From NCBI GenBank assembly GCA_910588095.1, contig CAJUQH010000001.1:253435-317434 (forward strand): 64,000 bases of DNA, given 5' to 3'. The notes under the pieces were generated by a model. That model was not told where the DNA came from. It made no database searches and worked only from the letters and a program-made list of their open reading frames with translations. Shown piece by piece: positions 9,101 to 16,352 of the stretch. The stretch is from an uncultured Eggerthellaceae bacterium (GTDB lineage Bacteria; Actinomycetota; Coriobacteriia; Coriobacteriales; Eggerthellaceae). The first letter of the stretch is position 1. Each line of letters opens with the position of its first letter. Made by a program: the position numbers and the translations under genes.

Positions 9101-9639
9101 AGGGCCATCCGCTGCAGGGCGTCACGTACTACCGCAGCAACGATGCTGAGAGCGTGGGCGTTTACGCCAACGTGCTGGACGCTTCCTTCGACGCTTCCCT
9201 CGGTGACAACCCGAACTACGCGGTCACCGTCGAGCCTGGAACCTTCACCATCACGGCCATGGCGCTTCCGGACAATCCGCCGACGCCTGGCCCCATCGAC
9301 ACCATCATCGACTTCCTGTCGACGCCCATCATCGGCGGCACGCCGGGCACTGATGGCCCGACGGTCAACATCGCTGACGACGGCACGCCGCTTGCCAACA
9401 CGCCGTTTGCCAGCATCGATGACGATGCCAACCCGCTGAGTGCCTTCGATCATCCGCTGTGCTGGGTGCACTACTACATCCTGCTCGGCATGATAATCAC
9501 GGCCATCTACGGCGGCGGCGTCATCGCGCGGCGCCTGAACTACAACCGCAAGATCAAGGGCTACGAGGACGATGTGACGGGCAAGAGCCGCACGACCGAA
9601 GAGGTCAAACGCCCCGCTGCTGCCCCCTCGAAGGCCTAG
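6193..9639 (+). CDS. Giant secreted MBG-domain surface protein with C-terminal membrane anchor
   Basis: The product has 1148 residues. A signal segment spans about 17-38 (ending VTAFA). An acidic Pro/Glu/Thr-rich region follows, containing LPDTG at residues 61-65. Residues about 690-1030 hold repeated MBG-type modules, recognisable from KPYDGTE, KEYDGQG and VTITVDDASKIAGTDDPAF. The C-terminus has a membrane helix (about 1095-1115) and a short basic tail, so the protein is probably anchored by that helix. LPDTG is at the wrong end to be a normal sorting signal. Adhesion or a structural surface role is inferred. The gene is monocistronic, with a strong terminator 47 bp after the stop. Confidence 0.85.
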   Translation: MSTLERLSDARGTLEGKIVAVVLAVLLVMPIVGVTAFAESEDGHSTAATEEAVDTPVVDELPDTGNQPITDTAEPEQPAASAPVTEPEADEPEADVTDEPEVVSEVELGLDVAAGASVKYKGECYDENFSSVMVASDADAKFSVELDEGYALANEKAAVLKAATGAEAELKAVDGIYTIEADQLVEGLTLVVSTQVVAASETDGNAPVEEDTWEYPASAQSISAKAWCTTLSLGDAAFSTESLSELGSETGMSIAELATPSIEKNGNFYFFHHAQLPLKGDQQTDKDDDKDKYDPAAAVNALRYNQSVGSWQYNAGAGWVSFDTSSYQLVLYYNQRLNIGGDDSDVSINAKDWPYTEDEWMSGKGSNTAAVVIYQLYNASGELLGKQFRTYYYSANFDKTGINLEVPEFWQLDSLCVKPLHNAPMPERDKAYEAVQSASTYDALTQYPGGYSTSNPMNFTIPFESNGNCRIWMVGVKASALPSESNLTVQYLDEKTEEPIAGEVSVDAKKPDGTPAPAWDDYVALRQDNGNVKAYPKSGGNSDSMVISTTMGDTTVNLTVAKTGYAPAQVRADLDGNILKLYFERNYGVTYKWTGLVEEDVDEFVDGSGHKVSDLPSCTERYVESAEYNVDPSHDEGMLIYAVADGKVTAVYQFSGWKLNGEGEAITGKKTMGAADVVLEGKWDCLTERYTGSVKVDGQVYDGTAGYTDTLKPVFTDPTDSTANPEPTKYIYKDAEGKELKGAPTDAGTYTVTAVWEATDKRPQVESNPCSFTIAKRPVTLISESASKPYDGTELRMPNVTVKDDSGVFNNEATAVAEGVVLNAGDEVENTISVTGKTEKYNEDNYLITYISGTLKVTDAVKIATEDVIKEYDGQGASIQASTDEGWTLWYSTDEGENKTWSAENPVSGEDVGTYIVFVKATRDGYAEVKPVSAKVTITPAPVTITVDDASKIAGTDDPAFTGSIEGEVEGHPLQGVTYYRSNDAESVGVYANVLDASFDASLGDNPNYAVTVEPGTFTITAMALPDNPPTPGPIDTIIDFLSTPIIGGTPGTDGPTVNIADDGTPLANTPFASIDDDANPLSAFDHPLCWVHYYILLGMIITAIYGGGVIARRLNYNRKIKGYEDDVTGKSRTTEEVKRPAAAPSKA

Positions 9640-9685
9640 CGGCTAGCAAGGGAAGCATCTGAGAGCTTCCGCGAGCATAACTACC

Positions 9686-9717
9686 AAGAAGGAGCCCCGC
9701 ACCGGGGCTCCTTCTTT
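9686..9717 (+). terminator. Rho-independent terminator after the MBG surface protein
   Basis: A perfect 14-bp stem (AAGAAGGAGCCCCG at 9686-9699 with its complement at 9703-9716) closes a 3-nt loop and is followed by T residues. It ends the 6193-9639 transcript. Confidence 0.9.
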
Positions 9718-9879
9718 CGTATGGGGCTTGCGGTGCGAGGGCTGTGGCAGCGGGGCGACTGGCCCTGCAAGGGAAAGCCGCGGGGTGCGAGGCAACGGGT
9801 CGATGGGCTACGGCTGCTGGTTGCTTGATGCGGCAGGGATGCGATAAGGGGTCGGCACCTTCCGCACGGGGCGAAGGGG

Positions 9880-10747
9880 CTAGATGAGCACCTTCCAGTA
9901 GCCGGCTTTGTCGGAGCCGATGCGGGTTATGAGCCCTTCTTCGCGCAAGTGGCGGAACGAGCGGCGCACGGTGCTCTCGCTGACGCCCAGCAAAGTGGCT
10001 ATCTTGGGAGCGGTGGCGCGGCCGTTGGCATTGAGTATCTTGAGCACGTACTCGTCGGTGCTGGTCAGGTAGATGTCGCGCACGGCGGCGATGGAGCGGT
10101 CCTTGAACGCAGGTTGCTGCGGGCGGCCCTTGGGTTTCGCGGGGCGCGCGGGCGGGGCTGGTGCAGCTTGCGCGGGGGTTGCGCCTGGCGAAGTGCCTGG
10201 AGCGGTGCCAGCCGGCTGGGCAGTTGCCGGAGCATTGGCGCTGGATAGGCTCGCGTCAACGGCAAGCTGCGGGTTGGCAGAGGACCCAGCGGGGTCTTCC
10301 GTAAGGCCTTCCGCAAGGGTCGAGCCCGGCGCAGCAGCCGGATCTCGAGGGGGGGGGTAGCGGTCCTCCCTTGCCTTCTTCCGCGCTATCGCCGGCCAGG
10401 AAGGCGTCGAGCGCGGCGCCGTGCAACAGCTCGTTGCCGCCTTCGCCGTAAAGGTAGTAGTCGCCCTCGAAGGAAAGGGGCTCGGGGGCAGCGGGCACGT
10501 CCACTTGCAGGCAGAGCTGCGCGCCGTCCATGATGGGCTCGGTGGCGCAGCTGAAGCCGAACGATTGCAGGGTGAGCGCGGGAATGTCCTCGAACGCGCG
10601 ATGCATCTTGCGCACGCCCTTGGCGCGGCTGCGTTCTTCGGGGGTGATGACCAGACGACCGCCGCCAGCGTTGGCGATGCCGCATAGCAGCGCGAGGTCT
10701 TTGGTGCGCCAGAGGTTGCGGTGCACTTCCAGTGCTGGTTCAGCCAT
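9880..10747 (-). pseudogene. DNA-binding regulator (AlbA_2/Schlafen-like plus winged helix), frame broken at a C9 tract
   Basis: Reading from 10747, the first frame encodes an N-terminal domain resembling the AlbA_2/divergent-AAA regulators (LCGIANAGGGRLVI). It then runs into a C9 tract (G9 on the plus strand, 10349-10357) and leaves the frame. A second frame is open from the tract down to 9880. It encodes a Pro/Ala-rich linker and a winged helix (KIATLLGVSESTVRRSF). Removing one base from the tract would join both into a 288-residue protein. The gene is therefore a recent pseudogene, a phase-variable gene in the OFF state, or a sequencing error. A start at GTG 10083 would give only the 67-residue helix-turn-helix part. 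Confidence 0.65.
10349..10357. repeat. 9-bp G homopolymer inside the regulator gene
   Basis: Nine consecutive G on the plus strand. Reducing the run to eight restores a continuous 288-codon frame for the gene at 9880-10747. Such tracts are prone to slippage in replication and in sequencing. Confidence 0.9.
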
Positions 10748-10776
10748 GGTCCCCGCCCCCTCTCTCGCGTACTGCT

Positions 10777-10785
10777 ATCCTACCA
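10777..10785 (-). promoter_or_regulatory. Extended -10 promoter of the broken regulator gene
   Basis: On the minus strand TGG-TAGGAT lies 30 bp before ATG 10747, and a GAGGGGG ribosome site lies between them. No convincing -35 hexamer is seen. Confidence 0.45.
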
Positions 10786-10818
10786 TAATCCCAGCTAGAA
10801 GCGCAGTAGGAGTGTGGC

Positions 10819-11679
10819 TTACAGGTAGATGAGCCCCATGCCTATGAGGATGCCCACTATGACGAAGAACGCCGGCAGCTTCGAGCGGTACATGAGCACC
10901 GCCTGGGGGATTATCTCGCCGAACACCACGTAGAGCATGGCGCCCGACGCGAAGCCCAGCGAGCAGCTGAGGCCCACCGCGCCTATGTCGCCCAGCCACA
11001 GGCCCAGCCATGCGCCCAGCACGATGGGCGCGCCCGACGCCGCCGTGAGCAGCACCGCCTTGAGGCGCCCCATGCCGCCGGCTATGAGCGGCACGGCAAC
11101 GGCCATGCCCTCGGGTATGTTGTGCAGCCCTATGAGCACCGCCAGTATGAACGCTGCGCTTTCGGCGCCGGCGTCTTGGATGGCGTAGCTGGCCCCGATG
11201 GACATGCCCTCGGGTATGTTGTGCAGCGCGATGGCGCACCCGATGACCACGCCGGCTATCCACAGGTCGCGCTTGGGGTCGCGGGCGGCGGCGTGCTGGT
11301 TGTAGTGGTCGATGTGCGAGAGCTCGTCGATGTCGTCGTGGGCTTCGGGGTGGTTGGCGGCGGCCGTGTGCGGCACCTCCGAGCGCGTGGTGCGGTCGAT
11401 GACGTAGTTGAGCAGCGCCACCACGCCCAGGCCCAGCAGCACCGTGGCGCCTACCACCAGCACCGCGCCGGAGCCTGCGAAGCTCTTGGCGGCCTCGATG
11501 CCTTCGGTGAGCAGGTCGAAGCACACGATGGCTATCATGACGCCGCTGGTGGCGGCCAGCAGCAGGCTGATGACGCGGTTGGAGCTCTTGCGGAAGAGCG
11601 AGCCCAGCACGCCGCCCATGCCCGTGCCGCCGATGCCAGCGATGGCGGTCACGATGGATATGAGGATGAAGGATTCCAT
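10819..11679 (-). CDS. ZIP family metal (zinc/iron) transporter
   Basis: The 286-residue product has about eight predicted membrane helices. Two copies of the ZIP signature are present: ALHNIPEGMSIG in the fourth helix and GLHNIPEGMAVA in the fifth. The cytoplasmic loop between helices 3 and 4 is His-rich (HDDIDELSHIDHYNQH), as expected for a metal-sensing loop. ZIP proteins import Zn2+, Fe2+ or related divalent ions. A possible promoter (TGC-TATATT on the minus strand, 11697-11689) lies very close to the start codon. The gene is divergent from the SOS polymerase. Confidence 0.9.
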   Translation of the reverse strand: MESFILISIVTAIAGIGGTGMGGVLGSLFRKSSNRVISLLLAATSGVMIAIVCFDLLTEGIEAAKSFAGSGAVLVVGATVLLGLGVVALLNYVIDRTTRSEVPHTAAANHPEAHDDIDELSHIDHYNQHAAARDPKRDLWIAGVVIGCAIALHNIPEGMSIGASYAIQDAGAESAAFILAVLIGLHNIPEGMAVAVPLIAGGMGRLKAVLLTAASGAPIVLGAWLGLWLGDIGAVGLSCSLGFASGAMLYVVFGEIIPQAVLMYRSKLPAFFVIVGILIGMGLIYL

Positions 11680-11778
11680 TGCCCCTCGAATATAGCACGT
11701 TTGGTGGCGGAAGTTAGCCCCGGCTTCCTTCTTTCATCGCATCGGGCGCCAGAACCGCCTTCGCTTCAACCATGCGCA

Positions 11779-11800
11779 TGATATAATGGAACAAATGTTC
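11779..11800 (+). promoter_or_regulatory. Extended -10 promoter with overlapping LexA SOS box
   Basis: TGA-TATAAT (11779-11787) is followed at once by GAACAAATGTTC (11789-11800). The latter fits the Gram-positive/actinobacterial LexA box CGAAC-RNRY-GTTC apart from the first base. The operator covers the expected transcription start, so LexA bound here would block initiation. This fits DNA-damage induction of the polymerase gene downstream. Confidence 0.8.
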
Positions 11801-11811
11801 TTATTGTGGAA

Positions 11812-11819
11812 GGGGGGGG
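11812..11819. repeat. 8-bp G homopolymer at the ribosome site of the Y-family polymerase
   Basis: Eight G lie 5 bp before ATG 11825. Length changes would alter Shine-Dalgarno spacing or, if translation starts at ATG 11795, shift the reading frame. Confidence 0.8.
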
Positions 11820-11824
11820 AAGCG

Positions 11825-13252
11825 ATGGCGGCTGCCCAGAAGACGTACCTGTGCATCGACCTCAAGTCGTTCTATGCCAGTGTCGAATGCCGGGCGCGCG
11901 GGCTCGACCCCTTCACCACCAACCTGGTGGTGGCTGACAAGGCGCGCGGCCGCACCACCATCTGCCTGGCCATCACCCCCGCCATGAAGGCGTTGGGCAT
12001 ACCGAATCGCTGCCGCCTCTTCGACATACCCGAAGGCGTCAGCTACATCGCGGCGCGCCCGCGCATGCGCCGGTACATGGAGGTGTCGGCGCAGATATAC
12101 GGCGTCTACCTGCGCTATGTGAGCCCGCAGGACGTCCACGTGTACTCCATCGACGAGTGCTTCATCGACGCGACGCCCTACCTCGAGCTCTACCGCACCG
12201 ACGCGCGATCCTTCGCCAAGCAGCTCATGGGCGCCGTCATGGACGAGACGGGCATCTGCGCCACGGCAGGCGTGGGTCCCAATCTGTTCTTGGCCAAGGT
12301 GGCGCTGGATATAACGGCCAAGCACGCGCCGGACAACATCGGCTTCTTGGATGACGATTCGTTCAAGCGGCAGCTCTGGTTCCATCAGCCCATCACCGAC
12401 ATATGGAGCATCGGCCCAGGCATCGCGCGACGGCTGGCGAAGTACGGCGTGCGCGACCTGGCGGGCGTGGCGGCCCTGCGGCCCGAGACGCTGCATCGCG
12501 AGTTCGGCGTGGCGGCTGAGTACCTCATCGACCACGCGTGGGGCCAGGAGCCCTGCACCATCGCCGACGTGCGGGCCTACGAGCCCGACAACCATTCGCT
12601 CGTGAACGGCCAGGTGCTGCCCGGCGAGTACACGTTCGGCGAGGCGCGCATGGTGCTGGGCGAGATGGTGGAGGCCAGCGTGCTCGAGCTGGTGGAGCAG
12701 GGGCTCGTGTGCGAGCGCATATCGCTTTCGGTGGGGTATGCGAAGGGCGCGGTGGCAGAAGGGGGCAGCGCGGGTGGTCCAGCGGGTGGCGCGGGTGTCG
12801 GCGACCCGGACAGCCTGCGCGTTGCTGCCCCAGGCGGGGAAGCGCCTGGCAAGGCAGCGTTTGACGAGGTGTTCGAGGGCGGCCACGGCAAGCGCCGCGT
12901 GGGCAACAAGTTCGGACCGGGCCACACCGGCGGCACGCGCAAGCTCGAACGGCGCACGAGCTCGCTGCGCTACCTGCGCGGGCGCTTCGAGGAGCTGTTC
13001 GACGAGACGACCCGTCGCGGCGCGCGCATCAAGCGATTGAGCGTGGGGTTCGGCGACCTGTTGCCCGAAGAATACGCCACTGTGACGCTGCTCGACGACG
13101 TGCAGGCCGACGCCAAGGAGCACCGCCTGCAAGAGGCCATGGTGGCCGTGCGCGGCAAGTTCGGCAAGAACGCGCTGCTCAAGGCTGCCAGCCTGCAGGA
13201 TAAGGCCACGGCGCGCGAGCGCAACTGCCAGGTAGGGGGCCATCATGAGTGA
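11825..13252 (+). CDS. SOS-inducible Y-family DNA polymerase (UmuC/DinB/UvrX type)
   Basis: Translation from ATG 11825 gives 475 residues, starting just before the first catalytic motif CIDLKSFYASVEC. The second acidic motif is YSIDECFID. The thumb helix-hairpin region (WSIGPGIARRLAKYG) and the C-terminal tail ending ERNCQVGGH match Gram-positive UmuC/UvrX lesion-bypass polymerases. A Gly-rich low-complexity insert lies at about residues 310-370. The ribosome site is a purine run with eight G (11812-11819). In-frame ATGs at 11786 and 11795 overlap the promoter; a leaderless start at 11795 is possible. Synthesis past lesions during the SOS response is the likely role. Confidence 0.9.
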   Translation: MAAAQKTYLCIDLKSFYASVECRARGLDPFTTNLVVADKARGRTTICLAITPAMKALGIPNRCRLFDIPEGVSYIAARPRMRRYMEVSAQIYGVYLRYVSPQDVHVYSIDECFIDATPYLELYRTDARSFAKQLMGAVMDETGICATAGVGPNLFLAKVALDITAKHAPDNIGFLDDDSFKRQLWFHQPITDIWSIGPGIARRLAKYGVRDLAGVAALRPETLHREFGVAAEYLIDHAWGQEPCTIADVRAYEPDNHSLVNGQVLPGEYTFGEARMVLGEMVEASVLELVEQGLVCERISLSVGYAKGAVAEGGSAGGPAGGAGVGDPDSLRVAAPGGEAPGKAAFDEVFEGGHGKRRVGNKFGPGHTGGTRKLERRTSSLRYLRGRFEELFDETTRRGARIKRLSVGFGDLLPEEYATVTLLDDVQADAKEHRLQEAMVAVRGKFGKNALLKAASLQDKATARERNCQVGGHHE

Positions 13253-13550
13253 GGGAAGGGCCCAGGTCGGGCCGCTCTACGACGAGCTGCTGGCCGCAGC
13301 GCCAGATGCCTTCGAGCGCGAACGGCGGCGCATCGTTCTGGACGACATCGCCGCGCGCATTCGCGAGGATGGCCCGCGCACCGCGCGCCCAAGCCCCGAC
13401 CGCGGGCACCAGTTCAAGCCCTTCGCCGCGTTGAAGGGCTATCACGAGCTGGCGTATCAGCAAGAGGCCAAGGTGGCTCAGGCGGTGGAGCCTCGGCCCC
13501 GAGCGCTTCGAGCGGGCGGTGCGAGCGATGCGGAATGCGGGCTCGCTTGA
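13245..13550 (+). CDS. Small protein coupled to the Y-family polymerase (possible YolD-like partner)
   Basis: The 101-residue product overlaps the polymerase stop by 8 bp (ATGAGTGA), so the two are translationally coupled. In Gram-positive bacteria umuC/uvrX genes are often followed by a small YolD-type gene. This product has an FKPFAALKGYHELAYQQE segment that recalls those proteins, but the match is from memory and weak. The C-terminus is Arg/Ala-rich. It probably modulates the polymerase; the function is inferred from position. Confidence 0.5.
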   Translation: MSEGRAQVGPLYDELLAAAPDAFERERRRIVLDDIAARIREDGPRTARPSPDRGHQFKPFAALKGYHELAYQQEAKVAQAVEPRPRALRAGGASDAECGLA

Positions 13551-13555
13551 GCCCG
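13538..13555. terminator. Hairpin between convergent genes
   Basis: A perfect 7-bp stem CGGGCTC/GAGCCCG with a GCTT loop spans the stop codon of the small polymerase partner and lies 6 bp from the end of the NSS transporter gene. There is no T tract, so it is at best a weak bidirectional terminator. Confidence 0.35.
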
Positions 13556-13560
13556 GTGCG

Positions 13561-14952
13561 CTAGGACAAGCCTATCCAGGTTTGCACGATGGGCAGGTAC
13601 CCGCTTATCAGCACGATGACGATGAGCGCCGGAAGCACATACTTCAGGTAGCCGTAAGCCCAGCGCGGGTACTTCACACCCTTGCCGGTGTCGGCCTCGG
13701 CCAGGAAGCTCTTCCAGCCCCAGCCGCGCTTCGACGTGCAGAACAGCAGGAACACCAGCGCGCCCAGCGGCAGCACGTTGTTGGACACCAAGAAGTCCTC
13801 GATGGCCTGGATGTTGCCGATACCAGGCACTTCCGCGCCGGCCCAAAGGTTGAAGCCCAGCACGCAAGGCAGCGAGAGCAACGCCAGCGCCACGCCGTTG
13901 ACGGCGCAGGACTTCTTGCGCGACCAGCCCCACTGGTCCATGCTGAAGCTCATGATGTTCTCGAACACGGCGATGACCGTGGAAAGCGCCGCGAAGCTCA
14001 TGAACACGAAGAACAGCGCGCCCCACAGCTGGCCGAGCGGCATCTGGTTGAACACGCTGGGCAGCGTGATGAACACGAGCCCTGGGCCGCTGCCCGGCTC
14101 GACGCTGAAGGCGAAGCAGGCTGGGAAGATGATCAAGCCAGCCATGAGGGCCACCAGCGTGTCAAGACCTGCGATGCGCAGGCCTTCGCCGGTCAGGCCG
14201 AAGTCCTTGTTGATGTAGCTGCCGAAGATGGACATCGACCCGATGCCCACCGAAACGGTGAAGAACGCCTGGCCCATGGCTGCCAGCACGGCGTCGAAGA
14301 ACGTGCTCCAGCCGCCAGCGAACAGCTTGCCGAAGTCGGGCATGAGGTAGAAGCTCAGGCCCTCGGCCGCGCCCGGCAGCGTCACGGCGCGCACGCACAG
14401 CACTGCCAGCACGGCGAACAGCGCCACCATCATCACCTTGGTCACGCGCTCCACGCCGTTCTTCAGGCCAGCGCGGGTCACCACCACGCCGATGGCCACG
14501 ACTATGAGCATGAACAGCGTCATCTGCAGCGGGTCGGCCAGCAGCCCGTCGAACACGCCGCCCACTTCCGCAGCGTTCAGGCCCTCGAACTTGCCCATGA
14601 TGCTGTACACCATGAACGCCAGCATCCAGCCGGCCACGGTGGTGTAGAACATCATGAGCAGGTAATTGCCTGCCAGTGCCATCCATTTGAAGCGGTGCCA
14701 CTTGCTGCCCGCAGGCTCCAGCTCGTCGAAGCTGCGCGCCACGCCCTTCTGGCTCGCGCGGCCAACCGCGAACTCCATCACCAAGATGGGCAGCGCGAAG
14801 ATGGCCAGGAACGCCAGGTACATGATCACGAAAGCAGCGCCGCCGTACATGCCGGTTATGTAGGGGAAGCGCCAGACGTTGCCCAAGCCGATAGCGCACC
14901 CGGCGCTGATGAGGATGAAACCGAGCCGTGAACCGAATTTCTCGCGTGCCAT
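13561..14952 (-). CDS. Sodium-dependent transporter of the NSS/SNF family
   Basis: The 463-residue product starts at ATG 14952 with MAREKFGSRLGFILI, preceded by an AAGGGGA ribosome site. Helix 1 carries the classic sodium-binding stretch AGCAIGLGNVWRFPY. About eleven to twelve membrane helices are predicted, as in bacterial LeuT/MhsT-like transporters. Family members take up amino acids with Na+; the substrate cannot be read from the sequence. The gene is divergent from galE. An upstream in-frame extension to 15078 has no ribosome site and runs over the galE promoter, so it was not used. Confidence 0.9.
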   Translation of the reverse strand: MAREKFGSRLGFILISAGCAIGLGNVWRFPYITGMYGGAAFVIMYLAFLAIFALPILVMEFAVGRASQKGVARSFDELEPAGSKWHRFKWMALAGNYLLMMFYTTVAGWMLAFMVYSIMGKFEGLNAAEVGGVFDGLLADPLQMTLFMLIVVAIGVVVTRAGLKNGVERVTKVMMVALFAVLAVLCVRAVTLPGAAEGLSFYLMPDFGKLFAGGWSTFFDAVLAAMGQAFFTVSVGIGSMSIFGSYINKDFGLTGEGLRIAGLDTLVALMAGLIIFPACFAFSVEPGSGPGLVFITLPSVFNQMPLGQLWGALFFVFMSFAALSTVIAVFENIMSFSMDQWGWSRKKSCAVNGVALALLSLPCVLGFNLWAGAEVPGIGNIQAIEDFLVSNNVLPLGALVFLLFCTSKRGWGWKSFLAEADTGKGVKYPRWAYGYLKYVLPALIVIVLISGYLPIVQTWIGLS

Positions 14953-15088
14953 GGGTCCCCTTTTTGCCGTGGCGCCTTGGGCCGGGCGGCCTGGCAGGCG
15001 CGAATTTCCACTGAAGGCAGTGTAGCGGAAAGCGGCGCGAGCAGCTCGTGGATGTGGGTTTTCCTGGGCTAAAGGCACCTGGCGATGC

Positions 15089-15097
15089 TGCTACAAT
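15089..15097 (+). promoter_or_regulatory. Extended -10 promoter of galE
   Basis: TGC-TACAAT, 86 bp upstream of ATG 15183. No good -35 hexamer is seen at 16-18 bp. Confidence 0.5.
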
Positions 15098-15182
15098 GCC
15101 TACATATAGAGGTAATGCCAACGCGGAAGGCCTTGCGGCGCATCGGAGCGCCCGGGCCGCCGCATTCGCGAAAGGTGCGCCC

Positions 15183-16322
15183 ATGGGCAATCGCGCATTG
15201 AACAAGCCGGCCGACCAGACCACGGTCTTGGTCACGGGTGGCGCCGGATTCATCGGCAGCCATACGGTGGTGGAGCTGCTCGACCGCGGCTACGACGTGG
15301 TGGTGGTCGACGACCTGAGCAATTCCAGCCAGGAAGCGCTCGAGCGCGTGCGCGCCCTCACCGGCACCCAGGCCGACGGCCAGCGCGGCCGCCTGACCTT
15401 CTACAAGGAGAGCATCCTGGATGCCCAGGCGCTGGAGCAGGTGTTCGAGCGTCATCCGGTGGATGTCATCATCCACTTCGCCGGGTTCAAGGCCGTGGGC
15501 GAAAGCGTGCAGAAGCCGCTCGAGTACTACTGGAACAACGTGGCCGGCACGCTGGCGCTGTGCGACGTGGCGCGCCGCCATGGCTGCAAGAACCTGGTGT
15601 TCTCGTCCAGCGCCACGGTCTATGGCGAGCCGGAGTTCGTCCCCATCACCGAAAGCTGCCCCAAGCACACGCCCACGAACCCCTACGGGCAGACCAAGAG
15701 CATGCTCGAGCAGATACTCACCGACCTGTACGTGGGCGACGACGAATGGAACGTCGTGCTGCTGCGCTACTTCAACCCCATCGGCGCTCATGTGAGCGGC
15801 ACCATCGGCGAAGACCCGGAGGGCATCCCCAACAACCTGCTGCCCTACGTGGCCCAAGTGGCGGTGGGCAAGCTCGAGCGCGTGGGCGTGTTCGGCGACG
15901 ACTACCCCACGCCCGACGGCACCGGCGTGCGCGACTACATCCACGTGGTCGACCTGGCGCGCGGCCATGTGGCAGCGCTGGACTGGATGGCCGGGCGCGT
16001 GGGCACCGGCGAGGCGCTGGGGCTCGGGTCGCTGGCGGGGCAGCCGGCGGTCGACGGCACGCGCCGTGGCGTGGGCATCTTCAACCTGGGCACGGGCAAG
16101 GGCTCCAGCGTGCTGGATGTCATCCATGCCTTCGAGCGCGCGTGCGGGCACGAGATTCCCTACCAGGTCATGCCGCGCCGTGCGGGCGACGTGGCCGAGA
16201 ACTACGCGGCATGCGAGAAGGCCCGCGACGAGCTGGGCTGGGTGGCGGAATACGACCTCGACCGCATGTGCGAGGATTCCTGGCGCTGGCAGTCGCAGAA
16301 CCCGAACGGGTACCGCGGCTAA
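15183..16322 (+). CDS. galE: UDP-glucose 4-epimerase
   Basis: The 379-residue product has the Rossmann NAD-binding motif GGAGFIG at about residues 19-25 and the catalytic Tyr-x3-Lys of extended SDR enzymes in NPYGQTKSM. The SSSATVYGEP segment is also typical of GalE. It interconverts UDP-glucose and UDP-galactose, feeding sugars into wall or capsule glycans. An insertion near residues 275-300 makes it slightly longer than the common length of about 340. ATG 15183 was chosen because it directly precedes the conserved N-terminus and has GAAAGG upstream. A phosphohexomutase follows after 30 bp, probably in one operon. Confidence 0.93.
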   Translation: MGNRALNKPADQTTVLVTGGAGFIGSHTVVELLDRGYDVVVVDDLSNSSQEALERVRALTGTQADGQRGRLTFYKESILDAQALEQVFERHPVDVIIHFAGFKAVGESVQKPLEYYWNNVAGTLALCDVARRHGCKNLVFSSSATVYGEPEFVPITESCPKHTPTNPYGQTKSMLEQILTDLYVGDDEWNVVLLRYFNPIGAHVSGTIGEDPEGIPNNLLPYVAQVAVGKLERVGVFGDDYPTPDGTGVRDYIHVVDLARGHVAALDWMAGRVGTGEALGLGSLAGQPAVDGTRRGVGIFNLGTGKGSSVLDVIHAFERACGHEIPYQVMPRRAGDVAENYAACEKARDELGWVAEYDLDRMCEDSWRWQSQNPNGYRG

Positions 16323-16352
16323 TTCGAACGCTCCTACAGAAAGGCTCAAGAT

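Noticed and set aside
15115..15201. Short frame overlapping the galE start (possible upstream peptide)
   Set aside because: It has only a weak ribosome site, no amino-acid bias that suggests regulation, and overlaps the galE start by chance-like reading.
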